NCBI GenBank assembly: GCA_002411105.1
Contig: DHQX01000006.1
Location: 1 to 30,626 of the forward strand
DNA from: Christensenella sp. UBA5327
GTDB taxonomy: Bacteria > Bacillota > Clostridia > Christensenellales > Aristaeellaceae
Direction: 5' to 3'
DNA: 30,626 bases
The position numbers and the translations under genes were made by a program. Under the pieces are notes generated by a model. The model was not told the DNA's origin and made no database searches. It was given only the letters and a program-made list of their open reading frames with translations. Below are positions 8,278 through 15,127 of the stretch, in pieces (the first letter of the stretch is position 1; each line of letters starts with the position of its first letter).

Positions 8278-9174
8278 TTATACCGTTTCCACTGGAACGT
8301 TCATCCGCTCCAGCATGCTGGTGTAGGCATAAAAGTTCTCTTTGATTTCCTTCTCCATGGCATCCCGCTGTTCTTGGCTTAAGTGCCTGAACCGCCCCTG
8401 CTTGCCGATATATGTCTCAAGCGGCTGAAGTTCTTTGGGTTTGCTGTTGATGGTGATTTTGCCATTTTCATACTCATACAGAATCCAGCTGCCGGTGCGC
8501 ACAGCGGCGCGTGCCAGCTCGATGGATAGCGATGAGTGAAAGCGCCAGCCTGTGGGGCAGGGAGTGTGTATGTGCAGCAGGGAAGGGCCCTGAGCATTCT
8601 TGGCTTTTTCGATCTTCTTCTTGAGATCATTGAGGTTTTGCAGAGAAGCGGTTGCCGCATACGGGATGTGATGCGCCATGGCGATCATCATCAGATCCTT
8701 CTTGGGTTGGCGCTTGCCGCCGGGAGTGGTGGTCGTGGACGCACCATAGGGAGTGGCGCTGCTGCCCTGAATACCGGTGTTCATGTACGCTTCATTGTCA
8801 TAGCAGATATACATGATGCGGTCACCTCGCTCAAAAGCACCGGAGAGCGCCTGAAGCCCGATATCAAGCGTGCCGCCGTCACCGGCAAAGCCCAGCACAG
8901 TGGTGTGGGTGTTGCCTTGGGCGTCAAGCGCTGCCCGGATGCCTGAGCAGCAGGCGGCGGTATTTTCCAAGTTCATCTGCACACCTGCAATTTTTAGGTT
9001 GGTCTCTTTGCCAAAGCCCGAGAACAGCGCTGAGCAGCCTGGTGGGATGACGATGATGGTGTCTTCACCCACCACATCCATCACCTTGCGCATAATCAGC
9101 TCCAGCCCGCAGCCTGCGCAGGCCGTGGTGCCGTGGGACACCAAGCCCCGAGACTGATGTTTGATTTCATACAT
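8278..9174 (-). CDS. porB: 2-oxoacid:ferredoxin oxidoreductase, beta (TPP) subunit
   Basis: A 298-residue thiamine-pyrophosphate-binding subunit of a POR/VOR-type enzyme, which oxidatively decarboxylates a 2-oxoacid to an acyl-CoA while reducing ferredoxin. The TPP/Mg motif is visible as GDGG (98-101) followed by NEAYMNTG (127-134). Four cysteines in the family positions, Cys19, Cys22, Cys47 and Cys206 (HTPCPTGW), would hold a [4Fe-4S] cluster. Length is normal. The ATG overlaps the porA stop by 8 bases. Sequence alone does not separate pyruvate from branched-chain or aromatic 2-oxoacid enzymes; the adjacent ptb-buk genes favour a C4-C5 acyl product, but that is inference. Confidence 0.92.
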   Translation of the reverse strand: MYEIKHQSRGLVSHGTTACAGCGLELIMRKVMDVVGEDTIIVIPPGCSALFSGFGKETNLKIAGVQMNLENTAACCSGIRAALDAQGNTHTTVLGFAGDGGTLDIGLQALSGAFERGDRIMYICYDNEAYMNTGIQGSSATPYGASTTTTPGGKRQPKKDLMMIAMAHHIPYAATASLQNLNDLKKKIEKAKNAQGPSLLHIHTPCPTGWRFHSSLSIELARAAVRTGSWILYEYENGKITINSKPKELQPLETYIGKQGRFRHLSQEQRDAMEKEIKENFYAYTSMLERMNVPVETV

Positions 9175-10372
9175 TCTTGATCACCTCCCGCAGTTCAAGG
9201 GCATCCTCTTTCAAGTCAATCCATTCGGTGTGCTGGGTGGTCTCGCCAGCTTTGATGGCCAGCAGCTCGTCATAGATCATCTCAATTGTCTCCACCCGCA
9301 CATCGCGCCCGCCGATGCCTCCCACATAGTGATAGACTTGGGTGGGTTGATTGCGAAGGGCTGAGCATATCTCATAAAACACTGGGCCGCCATCTCCGCC
9401 AAGCCCGGCGCTGCGGTCAAACACGCCAACCACAGAAGCGCTGCCCACCAATTTTCTGATGTATTCCGCCGGGAATGGGCGGAATACGGTGACTTTCAGC
9501 AGCCCTACCTTCTTGCCTTCCTTGCGCATCTGGTTGACCACATACTGGGCCGTACCACACATGGAACCCAGGGCCACCAGCACAACGTCTGCATCTTGGG
9601 TCATATAGCCTTCAACCAGCTCATATTTCCTGCCGAATTCTTTTTCGAATTCTTTGAATGCCTCTTCAAGCACTGTGACAGATGCATCCAGAGCCAACTT
9701 CTGCTGGTAGCGCATTTCCGTGTATTCCTCGTTGCCGGTCAGATCGCTTAAGAACATGGGGTCGGTGGGGTCCAGGTAGACATTCTTGTTTTTATATTCG
9801 CCGATAAACTGATCTACCTTTTCTTGCTCAGGCATGGTGACTTTTTGCATGGAGTGGGAGAGGAAAAAACCGTCCAGGCACACCATGGTGGGCAGCAACA
9901 CCCGCGCGTCTTCGGACACACGGAAGGCGATAAGCGTCAGGTCCAAAACCTCCTGGACATTCTGACAGTAAAACTGGAGCCAACCCATGTCCCGCTCACA
10001 CATGGTGTCCACATGCTCACACCACAGGGACCAGGGGGCAGCGATGCCCCGGTTGACAACTGGCATTACCACCGGAACACGGTTGCCCGATGTCATGCCC
10101 ACCACCTCGTGCATCAAGGCCAGCCCGTTTGAGGCAGTGGCGGTTGAAGCGCGAACGCCTGCCATAGCAGCGCAGGTGACCACAGAAAGCGCTGAATGTT
10201 CGGACTCAACGCGCACATACTGGGCATCCAGATCGCCGGATTCTACCATCTCGGACAAGGTTTCTGGGATGACGGTTTGGGGGGTGATGGGATAGGATGC
10301 GATCACTTTGACCCGCCCAAGCTTCAGGGCCTCGGCAGCGGCAGTGTTGCCGTCAAGCATTTTGTAGCTCAT
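9167..10372 (-). CDS. porA: 2-oxoacid:ferredoxin oxidoreductase, alpha subunit
   Basis: A 401-residue alpha subunit of the same POR/VOR-type complex. The N-terminal pyrimidine-binding domain opens with GNTAAAEALKLG and has ASYPITPQT near residues 25-33, the family substrate/CoA-site signature. VESEHSALS carries the conserved catalytic-type glutamate. The stretch APWSLW...ERDMGWLQFYCQN is the active-site region typical of POR alpha chains. The C-terminal half is a transketolase-C-like domain with GSMCGTAQYVV and KVTVFRPFP. Its ribosome site AGGAGG lies in the last codons of porD, seven bases before which that gene stops. It is required together with beta, gamma and delta subunits, all present here. 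Confidence 0.93.
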   Translation of the reverse strand: MSYKMLDGNTAAAEALKLGRVKVIASYPITPQTVIPETLSEMVESGDLDAQYVRVESEHSALSVVTCAAMAGVRASTATASNGLALMHEVVGMTSGNRVPVVMPVVNRGIAAPWSLWCEHVDTMCERDMGWLQFYCQNVQEVLDLTLIAFRVSEDARVLLPTMVCLDGFFLSHSMQKVTMPEQEKVDQFIGEYKNKNVYLDPTDPMFLSDLTGNEEYTEMRYQQKLALDASVTVLEEAFKEFEKEFGRKYELVEGYMTQDADVVLVALGSMCGTAQYVVNQMRKEGKKVGLLKVTVFRPFPAEYIRKLVGSASVVGVFDRSAGLGGDGGPVFYEICSALRNQPTQVYHYVGGIGGRDVRVETIEMIYDELLAIKAGETTQHTEWIDLKEDALELREVIKNV

Positions 10373-10379
10373 TTAGGGA

Positions 10380-10679
10380 TTACCTCCTCTCCTCAATCAA
10401 GTTGATGCACTGCTGGGGGCACACATTGGTGCAGACCCCACAGCCTTTGCAGTAGTCAAAATTGATGACCACACACTCTTCCTGATCCTTCTTGATCTCA
10501 ATCACGTTGGTGGGACAATTGCGTTCACAGGTCCTGCACTTGGTGCATCTGCTGAAGTCGACATCCGGCCGTTCAAGCCGCCAGTTGCCGGTGGTTGCCG
10601 CGCCAAACTGAGTGGCAACAGGTCCCAGCACCTTATATTTTTTTGTGGTTTTCATAGCATTCTCTTGCTGCTTTTGCAT
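10380..10679 (-). CDS. porD: 2-oxoacid:ferredoxin oxidoreductase, delta (ferredoxin) subunit
   Basis: A 99-residue 2[4Fe-4S] ferredoxin-type subunit that wires electrons from the TPP site to external ferredoxin. Two complete cluster motifs are seen: Cys45-x2-Cys48-x2-Cys51-x3-Cys55-Pro and Cys77-x2-Cys80-x2-Cys83-x3-Cys87-Pro. The start at 10679 is preferred because AGGTG lies about seven bases upstream; an internal ATG at 10655 is a possible alternative, and an ATG at 10712 is too far inside porG. The gene overlaps the end of porG by 47 bases in another frame, a longer overlap than elsewhere in the operon. Confidence 0.9.
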   Translation of the reverse strand: MQKQQENAMKTTKKYKVLGPVATQFGAATTGNWRLERPDVDFSRCTKCRTCERNCPTNVIEIKKDQEECVVINFDYCKGCGVCTNVCPQQCINLIEERR

Positions 10680-11184
10680 TTTTTTCACCTGCTTTCTGCC
10701 CAAAGGAATCAATGAGCGCTTTTTCTATGGATACGATGCTGACCAAACCGGACGCGGCCAGGACGCCCAGCATGGAACCATTGGGGATAGGAAGACCAAT
10801 ATTCTCCATCGCAATGCCTGTGCCATCCGCATAATATATGGTTTTAAAACCAAAGACCTTGAATTTTTCGAGAACATCAGGATCACAGCCATTGAGCACC
10901 AGGACGCTGTCCTTGTGGATGCCCGCGCCCACATCCACTTTGTGGATGAGGACGCCCGGGTCAAGCACCATCACATAGTCCGGCTCATACACAAATGAAT
11001 TGACCAGAACCGGTTCACTGTCAATGATGATGCTGGTATTGACAGGCGCCCCTCTGCGCTCGTGACCATAGGCGGGAACCGTGATGGCGTACTTGTTCTC
11101 ATACAGCGAAACGGCCTGGGACAGTACCTTCCCCGCCGTCACAATGCCCTGGCCGCCTGTGCCGTAGAATTTGACTTTGATCAT
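10633..11184 (-). CDS. porG: 2-oxoacid:ferredoxin oxidoreductase, gamma subunit
   Basis: A 183-residue gamma subunit of the POR/VOR complex and the first gene of the catabolic operon. The family opening MIKVKFYGTGGQGIVTAGKV is present, as is the conserved YGHERRGAPVNTSI segment. The start at 11184 is fixed by AGGAGGA six bases upstream; an in-frame ATG ten codons earlier overlaps that site. The transcript should start near 11275, giving a leader of about 90 bases. Four separate subunits (gamma, delta, alpha, beta) is the arrangement of archaeal-type and Thermotoga-type enzymes rather than the single-chain clostridial pyruvate:ferredoxin oxidoreductase, consistent with a specialised substrate. 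Confidence 0.92.
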   Translation of the reverse strand: MIKVKFYGTGGQGIVTAGKVLSQAVSLYENKYAITVPAYGHERRGAPVNTSIIIDSEPVLVNSFVYEPDYVMVLDPGVLIHKVDVGAGIHKDSVLVLNGCDPDVLEKFKVFGFKTIYYADGTGIAMENIGLPIPNGSMLGVLAASGLVSIVSIEKALIDSFGQKAGEKNAKAARECYENHKKI

Positions 11185-11254
11185 GACATCTCCTCCTTCG
11201 TTGCTGTGGTTCAAAGTTCATAATCGGTTGTTTATGAGGCTTTCAATCGGGTAT

Positions 11255-11273
11255 AGTTTCTTAAGGAGAAACT
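11255..11273. promoter_or_regulatory. Candidate IclR operator at the operon start site
   Basis: A perfect inverted repeat AGTTTCT-N5-AGAAACT lies directly downstream of the -10 box, covering the predicted transcription start. The plus-strand core TTTCTT-N4-AGAAAC (11257-11272) recurs upstream of the adjacent IclR-family gene. The position suits a repressor that blocks initiation. IclR-family proteins bind short palindromes of this kind; assignment to this regulator is inference. Confidence 0.6.
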
Positions 11274-11281
11274 TTATTTCG

Positions 11282-11310
11282 ATAGTAGCAATAGAAAAAC
11301 GCTTTGTCAA
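11282..11310 (-). promoter_or_regulatory. SigA-type promoter of the por-TRAP-ptb-buk operon
   Basis: On the minus strand TTGACA (11305-11310) is followed after exactly 17 bases by TACTAT (11282-11287). Predicted start is near 11275, about 90 bases before porG. It matches the consensus at all six -35 and five of six -10 positions. It is the only strong promoter seen ahead of the operon. Confidence 0.85.
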
Positions 11311-11356
11311 TACCTTTTTACAAAAACATGTGTCTTTTGGCAGAAAACAAAGCAGG

Positions 11357-11386
11357 AAAAAAACATGCCTGCCATGAAAGCAGGCA
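11357..11386 (-). terminator. Rho-independent terminator of the IclR gene
   Basis: On the minus strand TGCCTGC (11380-11386) pairs with GCAGGCA (11366-11372) around a seven-base loop, followed by AT-G and seven T residues (11357-11363). It lies 30 bases after the regulator stop codon and just before the promoter of the por operon, so the regulator and the operon are separate transcription units. Confidence 0.8.
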
Positions 11387-11415
11387 AAAATATGATGCGG
11401 CAGATGAGAAGATGA

Positions 11416-12186
11416 TTATCTGCCTGTATTTGCTTCTAAACGGGAGATTTCATTGGCGACAACAGGGAGTTGTTCAACGACCAGATTGATCTTATTGATC
11501 ATTCGGTTAGCGGGGCCTGACACGCTGATGGCTGCATATACCTCCCCCTGGCTGTTGTGGACAGGGACGGCGACGCAGAACAGGCCCTCTTCACTCTCCT
11601 CGTTATCAAAGGCATAGCCGCGGGAGCGAACCAGGGTGAGTTCACGCAACAGCTCCTCAGCACTGACAAGCGTTGTGAGTGTTTTGCGGGGGAAGGGCGC
11701 TGTGTTTAGATAGTCTTTAAGTTCGGCCGGATCCAGATAGGCCAGCAAGCATTTTCCCATAGCTGAGCAGTATGCGGGCATGGTTCTCCCGATTTGAGAA
11801 GTCATTTGGATGGTCGCGGTGGCGTCGATTTTGGAGACAATTAACACATTGGCACTGTCATCCAGCAAGCCCATGTGGGAGCTTTCGTTGAATTGGGCGG
11901 TCAATTCCCTCAATTTGCCCTTGACCTGCTGGTGCATGGCGTTATGTTTGAGCCCCAACTGCCCCAAGAGGACCATCTTGTGCCCCAGGATATAGGTGGA
12001 GTTTTCGGTTTTTGCGATATAGCCGGCGGCTTGCAGGGTGTAGAGGATGCGGAAAACCACCGTCTTATTGATCCCGAGGGTATCAGAGATTTGGGTAAGC
12101 GTGGAATAGCCGTTGGCAGCGACATGATCCAGTACGGCCATGGCGTTGGATAAGGTATCTAATAGGTAAGTGTTTTTTTTCGTCAT
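11416..12186 (-). CDS. IclR-family transcriptional regulator
   Basis: A 256-residue regulator with the two-domain IclR plan: an N-terminal winged helix (about residues 5-70, with STLTQISDTLGINKTVVFRILYTL as the helix-turn-helix) and a C-terminal effector domain containing the family signature MPAYCSAMGKCLLAYL and VAVPVHNSQGEVYAAISVSGP. The start at 12186 (MTKKNTY) gives the normal length; an upstream frame adds 32 unconserved residues. A weak AGGG precedes it. IclR proteins usually sense an organic acid or aromatic compound made or used by a neighbouring pathway. It lies between the citrate lyase genes and the por-TRAP operon and has its own terminator. The shared palindromic motif points to control of the por operon and of itself. 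Confidence 0.88.
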   Translation of the reverse strand: MTKKNTYLLDTLSNAMAVLDHVAANGYSTLTQISDTLGINKTVVFRILYTLQAAGYIAKTENSTYILGHKMVLLGQLGLKHNAMHQQVKGKLRELTAQFNESSHMGLLDDSANVLIVSKIDATATIQMTSQIGRTMPAYCSAMGKCLLAYLDPAELKDYLNTAPFPRKTLTTLVSAEELLRELTLVRSRGYAFDNEESEEGLFCVAVPVHNSQGEVYAAISVSGPANRMINKINLVVEQLPVVANEISRLEANTGR

Positions 12187-12246
12187 ATAAACCCTGTTTG
12201 CCGGCAGGCAACCTTCTGCGTGCTGATCTCCGGATGGAGTAATTGC

Positions 12247-12252
12247 AGTATA
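12247..12252 (-). promoter_or_regulatory. Extended -10 promoter element of the IclR gene
   Basis: On the minus strand TGCTATACT forms an extended -10 element about 60 bases before the regulator start codon. No good -35 hexamer is found at 16-18 bases (TGGCAG at 17), which is common for extended -10 promoters. This suggests that the regulator can be transcribed apart from citF. Confidence 0.5.
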
Positions 12253-12284
12253 GCAGATAAAACCGGCTACTGCCATCAACAAGT

Positions 12285-12300
12285 TTTCTTTGACAGAAAC
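12285..12300. promoter_or_regulatory. Second copy of the candidate IclR operator
   Basis: TTTCTT-TGAC-AGAAAC on the plus strand matches the motif at 11257-11272 in all 12 non-spacer bases with the same spacing and orientation. It is centred about 50 bases upstream of the predicted start of the IclR gene, just upstream of the expected -35 region. The inverted-repeat core is TTTCT-N5-AGAAA. This position would fit autoregulation. Confidence 0.55.
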
Positions 12301-12330
12301 AATCGGGTTTAAACGCGAGATAAACGGAGC

Positions 12331-13734
12331 CTACTTCACCGCGCGGATCACATCAATGACAGTGCCATCGCGGTATTCCACCTCGCCCACGACCTTGCCC
12401 TGGGGCTTGACGGGGGTGGGGGCGCCGGTGTAGCCTTCCGCCATTTCCTTGAGCTTCTGGATGGGAAAGACCGGGAGGCCGGCTTTGGTGAGGCGGTCTT
12501 TCAGCTCTTCTTGTTTTGGGTTGATGGCGATGCCCCGCTGGGTGATGAGGACGTCAACCGTGTCCCCTGGTGTGGTGACGCACAGTACCTTGTCCACGAT
12601 GATGGGCAGGCGGGCGCGGAAGAGGGGGGCCACCACCATGGCCAGCTTTGCGCCAGCGGCGGTATCGCTGTGGCCGCCGGAGCCCCCGGCGATGATGCCG
12701 TTTGAATCGATATGGACATTGACGTTGAAGCCGGTGTCGATCTCCAGGGCGCCCAGCACCACCGCGTCAAGGGCGTTGACGGCGGCGGACTTGGCCAGGG
12801 GGCTGGCGTAGCGGGTGGCGGAAATCTCCTGGTGCAGGGGGTTTTGGCGGATGGATTCCACCGCCTTCAGGTCGAAGCACTGCACGTCCAGCAGGGTTTC
12901 AAACAGGCCTTCCTCCAGCATCTCGACCAGGTAGCCGGTGATGCCGCCCAGGCCAAAGCTGCCTTTTACCTGCTTTTCCCGCATGATGGGCTTTAAAAAC
13001 TGGGTGACCGCCAGGGAAGCGCCGCCAGCGCCGGTCTGGAAGGAGAAGCCGTCTTTGAGCAAGCCGCTGTGGGCGATCACCTGGGCTGCGTAGCGGGCGA
13101 TGGTGAGGGCCACGGGGTCCCGGGTCATGCGGGTGGTGCCGGACACGATGCCCTTGGGGTCGCCGATGGAGGGGAGCTCCACCACATAGTCCACCTGATC
13201 CTCTGGAATGGACGCGGGGAAGAGGGGATAGGGCATGAGGTGATCGGTGAGCACCACCACCTTGTCAGCGTGCTGGGCATCGGGCATCGCGTAGCCCAGG
13301 GAGCCGCAGGCGGCGGGGCCGGAGGTGCCGTTGCAGTTGCCCATGGGGTCGGCCGCGGGGGCGGCGATGAAGGCGATGTCCACCTTGGCTGTGCCCCTGG
13401 CCATGGCGGCGGGCCTGCCGCCGTGGCTGCGGAAGCGCACGGGGCCTGGCAGGATGCCCTCTGAGATGGCGGTGGCCAGGGAGCCGGCCATATAATTGGT
13501 GCCGATGTGTGTGACAACGCCATCCTTAATATGCCCAATCAGCGGGCTGTGGGTTTCGAAAAGGGAGCTGGCCTCCACCGTCAGGTTTTTGATGCCCATG
13601 GCGGCCACCTCAGCCATCACCTGGTTGAGGGTTTGATCGCCATTGCGCAGGTGGTGGTGGAAGGAAACGCACATGCCGTCCCTGAGGCCGCAGGCCTGCA
13701 GGGTTTCTTTTAAGGAAGCGATTAATTTACTCAT
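12331..13734 (-). CDS. citF: Citrate lyase alpha subunit (citrate CoA-transferase)
   Basis: A 467-residue CitF protein, the transferase subunit that exchanges acetyl on the acyl-carrier subunit for citrate, forming citryl-ACP. Visible family features are the N-terminal LRDGMCVSFHHHLRNGD, the central QTGAGGASLAV, GGITGYLVEMLEEG, and the C-terminal GGSGGHSDTAAGAKL and VTTPGDTVDVLITQRGIAINP. It is somewhat shorter than the roughly 500-residue enterobacterial form, mainly at the N-terminus. GGGAGGGCAGG precedes the ATG, which overlaps the citE stop by 8 bases. It is last in citDEF. The adjacent gene downstream is the IclR regulator on the same strand, with no obvious terminator between. Confidence 0.93.
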   Translation of the reverse strand: MSKLIASLKETLQACGLRDGMCVSFHHHLRNGDQTLNQVMAEVAAMGIKNLTVEASSLFETHSPLIGHIKDGVVTHIGTNYMAGSLATAISEGILPGPVRFRSHGGRPAAMARGTAKVDIAFIAAPAADPMGNCNGTSGPAACGSLGYAMPDAQHADKVVVLTDHLMPYPLFPASIPEDQVDYVVELPSIGDPKGIVSGTTRMTRDPVALTIARYAAQVIAHSGLLKDGFSFQTGAGGASLAVTQFLKPIMREKQVKGSFGLGGITGYLVEMLEEGLFETLLDVQCFDLKAVESIRQNPLHQEISATRYASPLAKSAAVNALDAVVLGALEIDTGFNVNVHIDSNGIIAGGSGGHSDTAAGAKLAMVVAPLFRARLPIIVDKVLCVTTPGDTVDVLITQRGIAINPKQEELKDRLTKAGLPVFPIQKLKEMAEGYTGAPTPVKPQGKVVGEVEYRDGTVIDVIRAVK

Positions 13735-14605
13735 CCTGCCCTCCCAGCCCCAGCTGTTCCGCAGCCAGAAGCAAGCGCCTGGCCCGGTCAACGATGGGCT
13801 TGTCGATCATTTTGCCCCGGAGTGACACCGCCCCCAGGCCTGCGGCCTCCGCCTCTTTGATGGCGGCCATGACCTCCCGGGCATAGGCGATTTCCTCAAG
13901 CTTGGGGCTGAACACCTGGTTGATAACGCCCACATGCCGGGGGGAGATGGCGGCCTTGCCGTCAAAACCCAGGCTCTTGGCGAAGGCGGCATCTATTTCC
14001 AGGCCTTCCTGATCCTCAACATCGGTAAACGGTGTATCAAAAACCGGGATGCCGCAGGCTTTGGCAGCCATCACCATGCGGCCGCGGGCGTAGAAAATCT
14101 CCTGCCCAGCCTTGCTTCTGGCGGCCCCCAGGTCGCTGGTCAGGTCCTCTGCGCCCAGGAACAAGCCCCGCACCCGGGGATCGCTGCCCGCGATGTGAAA
14201 GGCGTTTTCCACGCCCAGGGCGGTTTCAATCAGCGGGATCAGGCCCACGCTGCCCGCTTCCAGGCCGTTTTGCGCCTCCAGCTCAGCCATGCGGGCGCTG
14301 AGGGCGCGGATATCCTCCGCCCCGCTCACTTTGGTGGGCATGAGATAGGAAGGGGCCAGGGGCACCATGGCCTGAAGGTCGTCCTCCAGGTAAGGGCTTC
14401 CCGCCGGGTTGATCCTGATCACCAGCGTGATGCCCGCAAAATCAAGCGCCTTGATGGCGCGGCGCACCAGACGCCGGGCGCTGTCCTTTTCCTTGATGGC
14501 CACCGCGTCTTCCAGATCCAGTATCAGGGCATCCGCGCTGTGTATATCGGCGTTTTGCAGCATGGCGGGGTTGTTGCCCGGCACAAAAAGCAGGGAACGG
14601 ATCAT
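13727..14605 (-). CDS. citE: Citrate lyase beta subunit (citryl-ACP lyase)
   Basis: A 292-residue CitE protein of the HpcH/HpaI TIM-barrel family. It cleaves citryl-ACP to oxaloacetate and acetyl-ACP. Seen in the sequence: MIRSLLFVPGNNPAM at the N-terminus, ILDLEDAV with the metal/acid residues, LVIRINPAGSP with the substrate arginine, and GLIPLIETALGV with the metal-binding glutamate. Length is typical. It starts within the ATGA overlap with citD and runs 8 bases into citF, so all three subunits are translationally coupled. Confidence 0.94.
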   Translation of the reverse strand: MIRSLLFVPGNNPAMLQNADIHSADALILDLEDAVAIKEKDSARRLVRRAIKALDFAGITLVIRINPAGSPYLEDDLQAMVPLAPSYLMPTKVSGAEDIRALSARMAELEAQNGLEAGSVGLIPLIETALGVENAFHIAGSDPRVRGLFLGAEDLTSDLGAARSKAGQEIFYARGRMVMAAKACGIPVFDTPFTDVEDQEGLEIDAAFAKSLGFDGKAAISPRHVGVINQVFSPKLEEIAYAREVMAAIKEAEAAGLGAVSLRGKMIDKPIVDRARRLLLAAEQLGLGGQDE

Positions 14606-14874
14606 TCTGTCACCTCCGCTGCGCGGGCCAGCGCCGTCTCCACCCGGGCCTTGAGGGTGCAGGTGAGGGCACCCCGGTCATTCACCTGAATAACGCCGCC
14701 GGTGACCCCCATCTCCCGGGCCACCTCCGCCACCGCCTGGCGGATGGCCGGGCCAAATTGGGGCAGCACCACCGACTCGATCTGGATGTGCAGCCCATCC
14801 TCTCCCGGGCTGACCAGCACCATGGCGTCGCTTGACTCCAGGGTGCCAGCGTGCGCCGCGCGCAAGATTTTCAT
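14602..14874 (-). CDS. citD: Citrate lyase gamma subunit (acyl carrier protein)
   Basis: A 90-residue CitD acyl carrier. The prosthetic-group serine lies in AGTLESSD (Ser14), where the family carries a phosphoribosyl-dephospho-CoA derivative. The rest matches CitD: DAMVLVSPGEDGLHIQIESVV and a C-terminal RGALTCTLKARVETAL. AGGAGG is six bases before the ATG. It heads the citDEF cluster under the promoter at 14914-14942. No citC (acetylating ligase), citX or citG (prosthetic-group synthesis) is found in the window, so these must be encoded elsewhere for the enzyme to be active. Confidence 0.92.
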   Translation of the reverse strand: MKILRAAHAGTLESSDAMVLVSPGEDGLHIQIESVVLPQFGPAIRQAVAEVAREMGVTGGVIQVNDRGALTCTLKARVETALARAAEVTE

Positions 14875-14913
14875 GGCAGTCCTCCTGGTTCGCTTCTTAT
14901 TTTGTCTTTTTTA

Positions 14914-14942
14914 AGTATACATGCTTGAGCCGCCGTGGGCAA
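14914..14942 (-). promoter_or_regulatory. SigA-type promoter of citDEF
   Basis: On the minus strand TTGCCC (14937-14942) is followed after 17 bases by TATACT (14914-14919), about 40 bases before citD. The weak -35 suggests dependence on an activator. Confidence 0.7.
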
Positions 14943-14954
14943 GGCGAATGTAAA

Positions 14955-14970
14955 GTTTTCCTGTGTTTTC
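14955..14970. repeat. Direct repeat GTTTTC between divergent promoters
   Basis: GTTTTC occurs twice, one helical turn apart (14955-14960 and 14965-14970), upstream of the weak citD -35 box and upstream of the surface-protein promoter. Ten-base-spaced direct repeats are typical of activator sites such as those for response regulators. It does not match the IclR inverted repeat. A binding protein is not identifiable. Confidence 0.35.
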
Positions 14971-14979
14971 GGGGGAATA

Positions 14980-15008
14980 TTGACAGGGTGGCTGTGAATA
15001 GATATATT
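14980..15008 (+). promoter_or_regulatory. SigA-type promoter of the giant surface-protein gene
   Basis: TTGACA (14980-14985), a 17-base spacer, then TATATT (15003-15008). This is close to consensus and is divergent from the citD promoter. The predicted leader is about 110 bases. Confidence 0.8.
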
Positions 15009-15049
15009 GTGGTTGTGGAACTGCAGATTGCAGAACCACTAGATGTGGT
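15009..15049 (+). other. 5' leader with alternative hairpins
   Basis: At the predicted start of the surface-protein transcript, CTGCA-GAT-TGCAG (15021-15033) forms an inner hairpin extended by GTGG/CCAC across a two-by-two mismatch, or by GTGGTT (15009-15014) with AACCAC (15034-15039). A third GTGG copy allows ACCAC-TAGAT-GTGGT (15035-15049) instead. It may be a 5' stabilising structure or a switch; there is no T tract, so it is not a plain terminator. Confidence 0.45.
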
Positions 15050-15127
15050 ATATCAAGGGACAACAAAAAGAAAAAAGCGGGAAAATATGAATAGTCTGCC
15101 AGTTTGAGGGCGGACAAGGGAGTCATC

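Noticed and set aside
10680..10712. Upstream ATG at 10712 for the ferredoxin-type subunit
   Set aside because: It lies further inside porG without a better ribosome site; AGGTG is correctly spaced before 10679.
12187..12282. Upstream extension of the IclR frame by 32 residues
   Set aside because: It covers the extended -10 promoter element and lacks family similarity; the MTKKNTY start gives the normal length.
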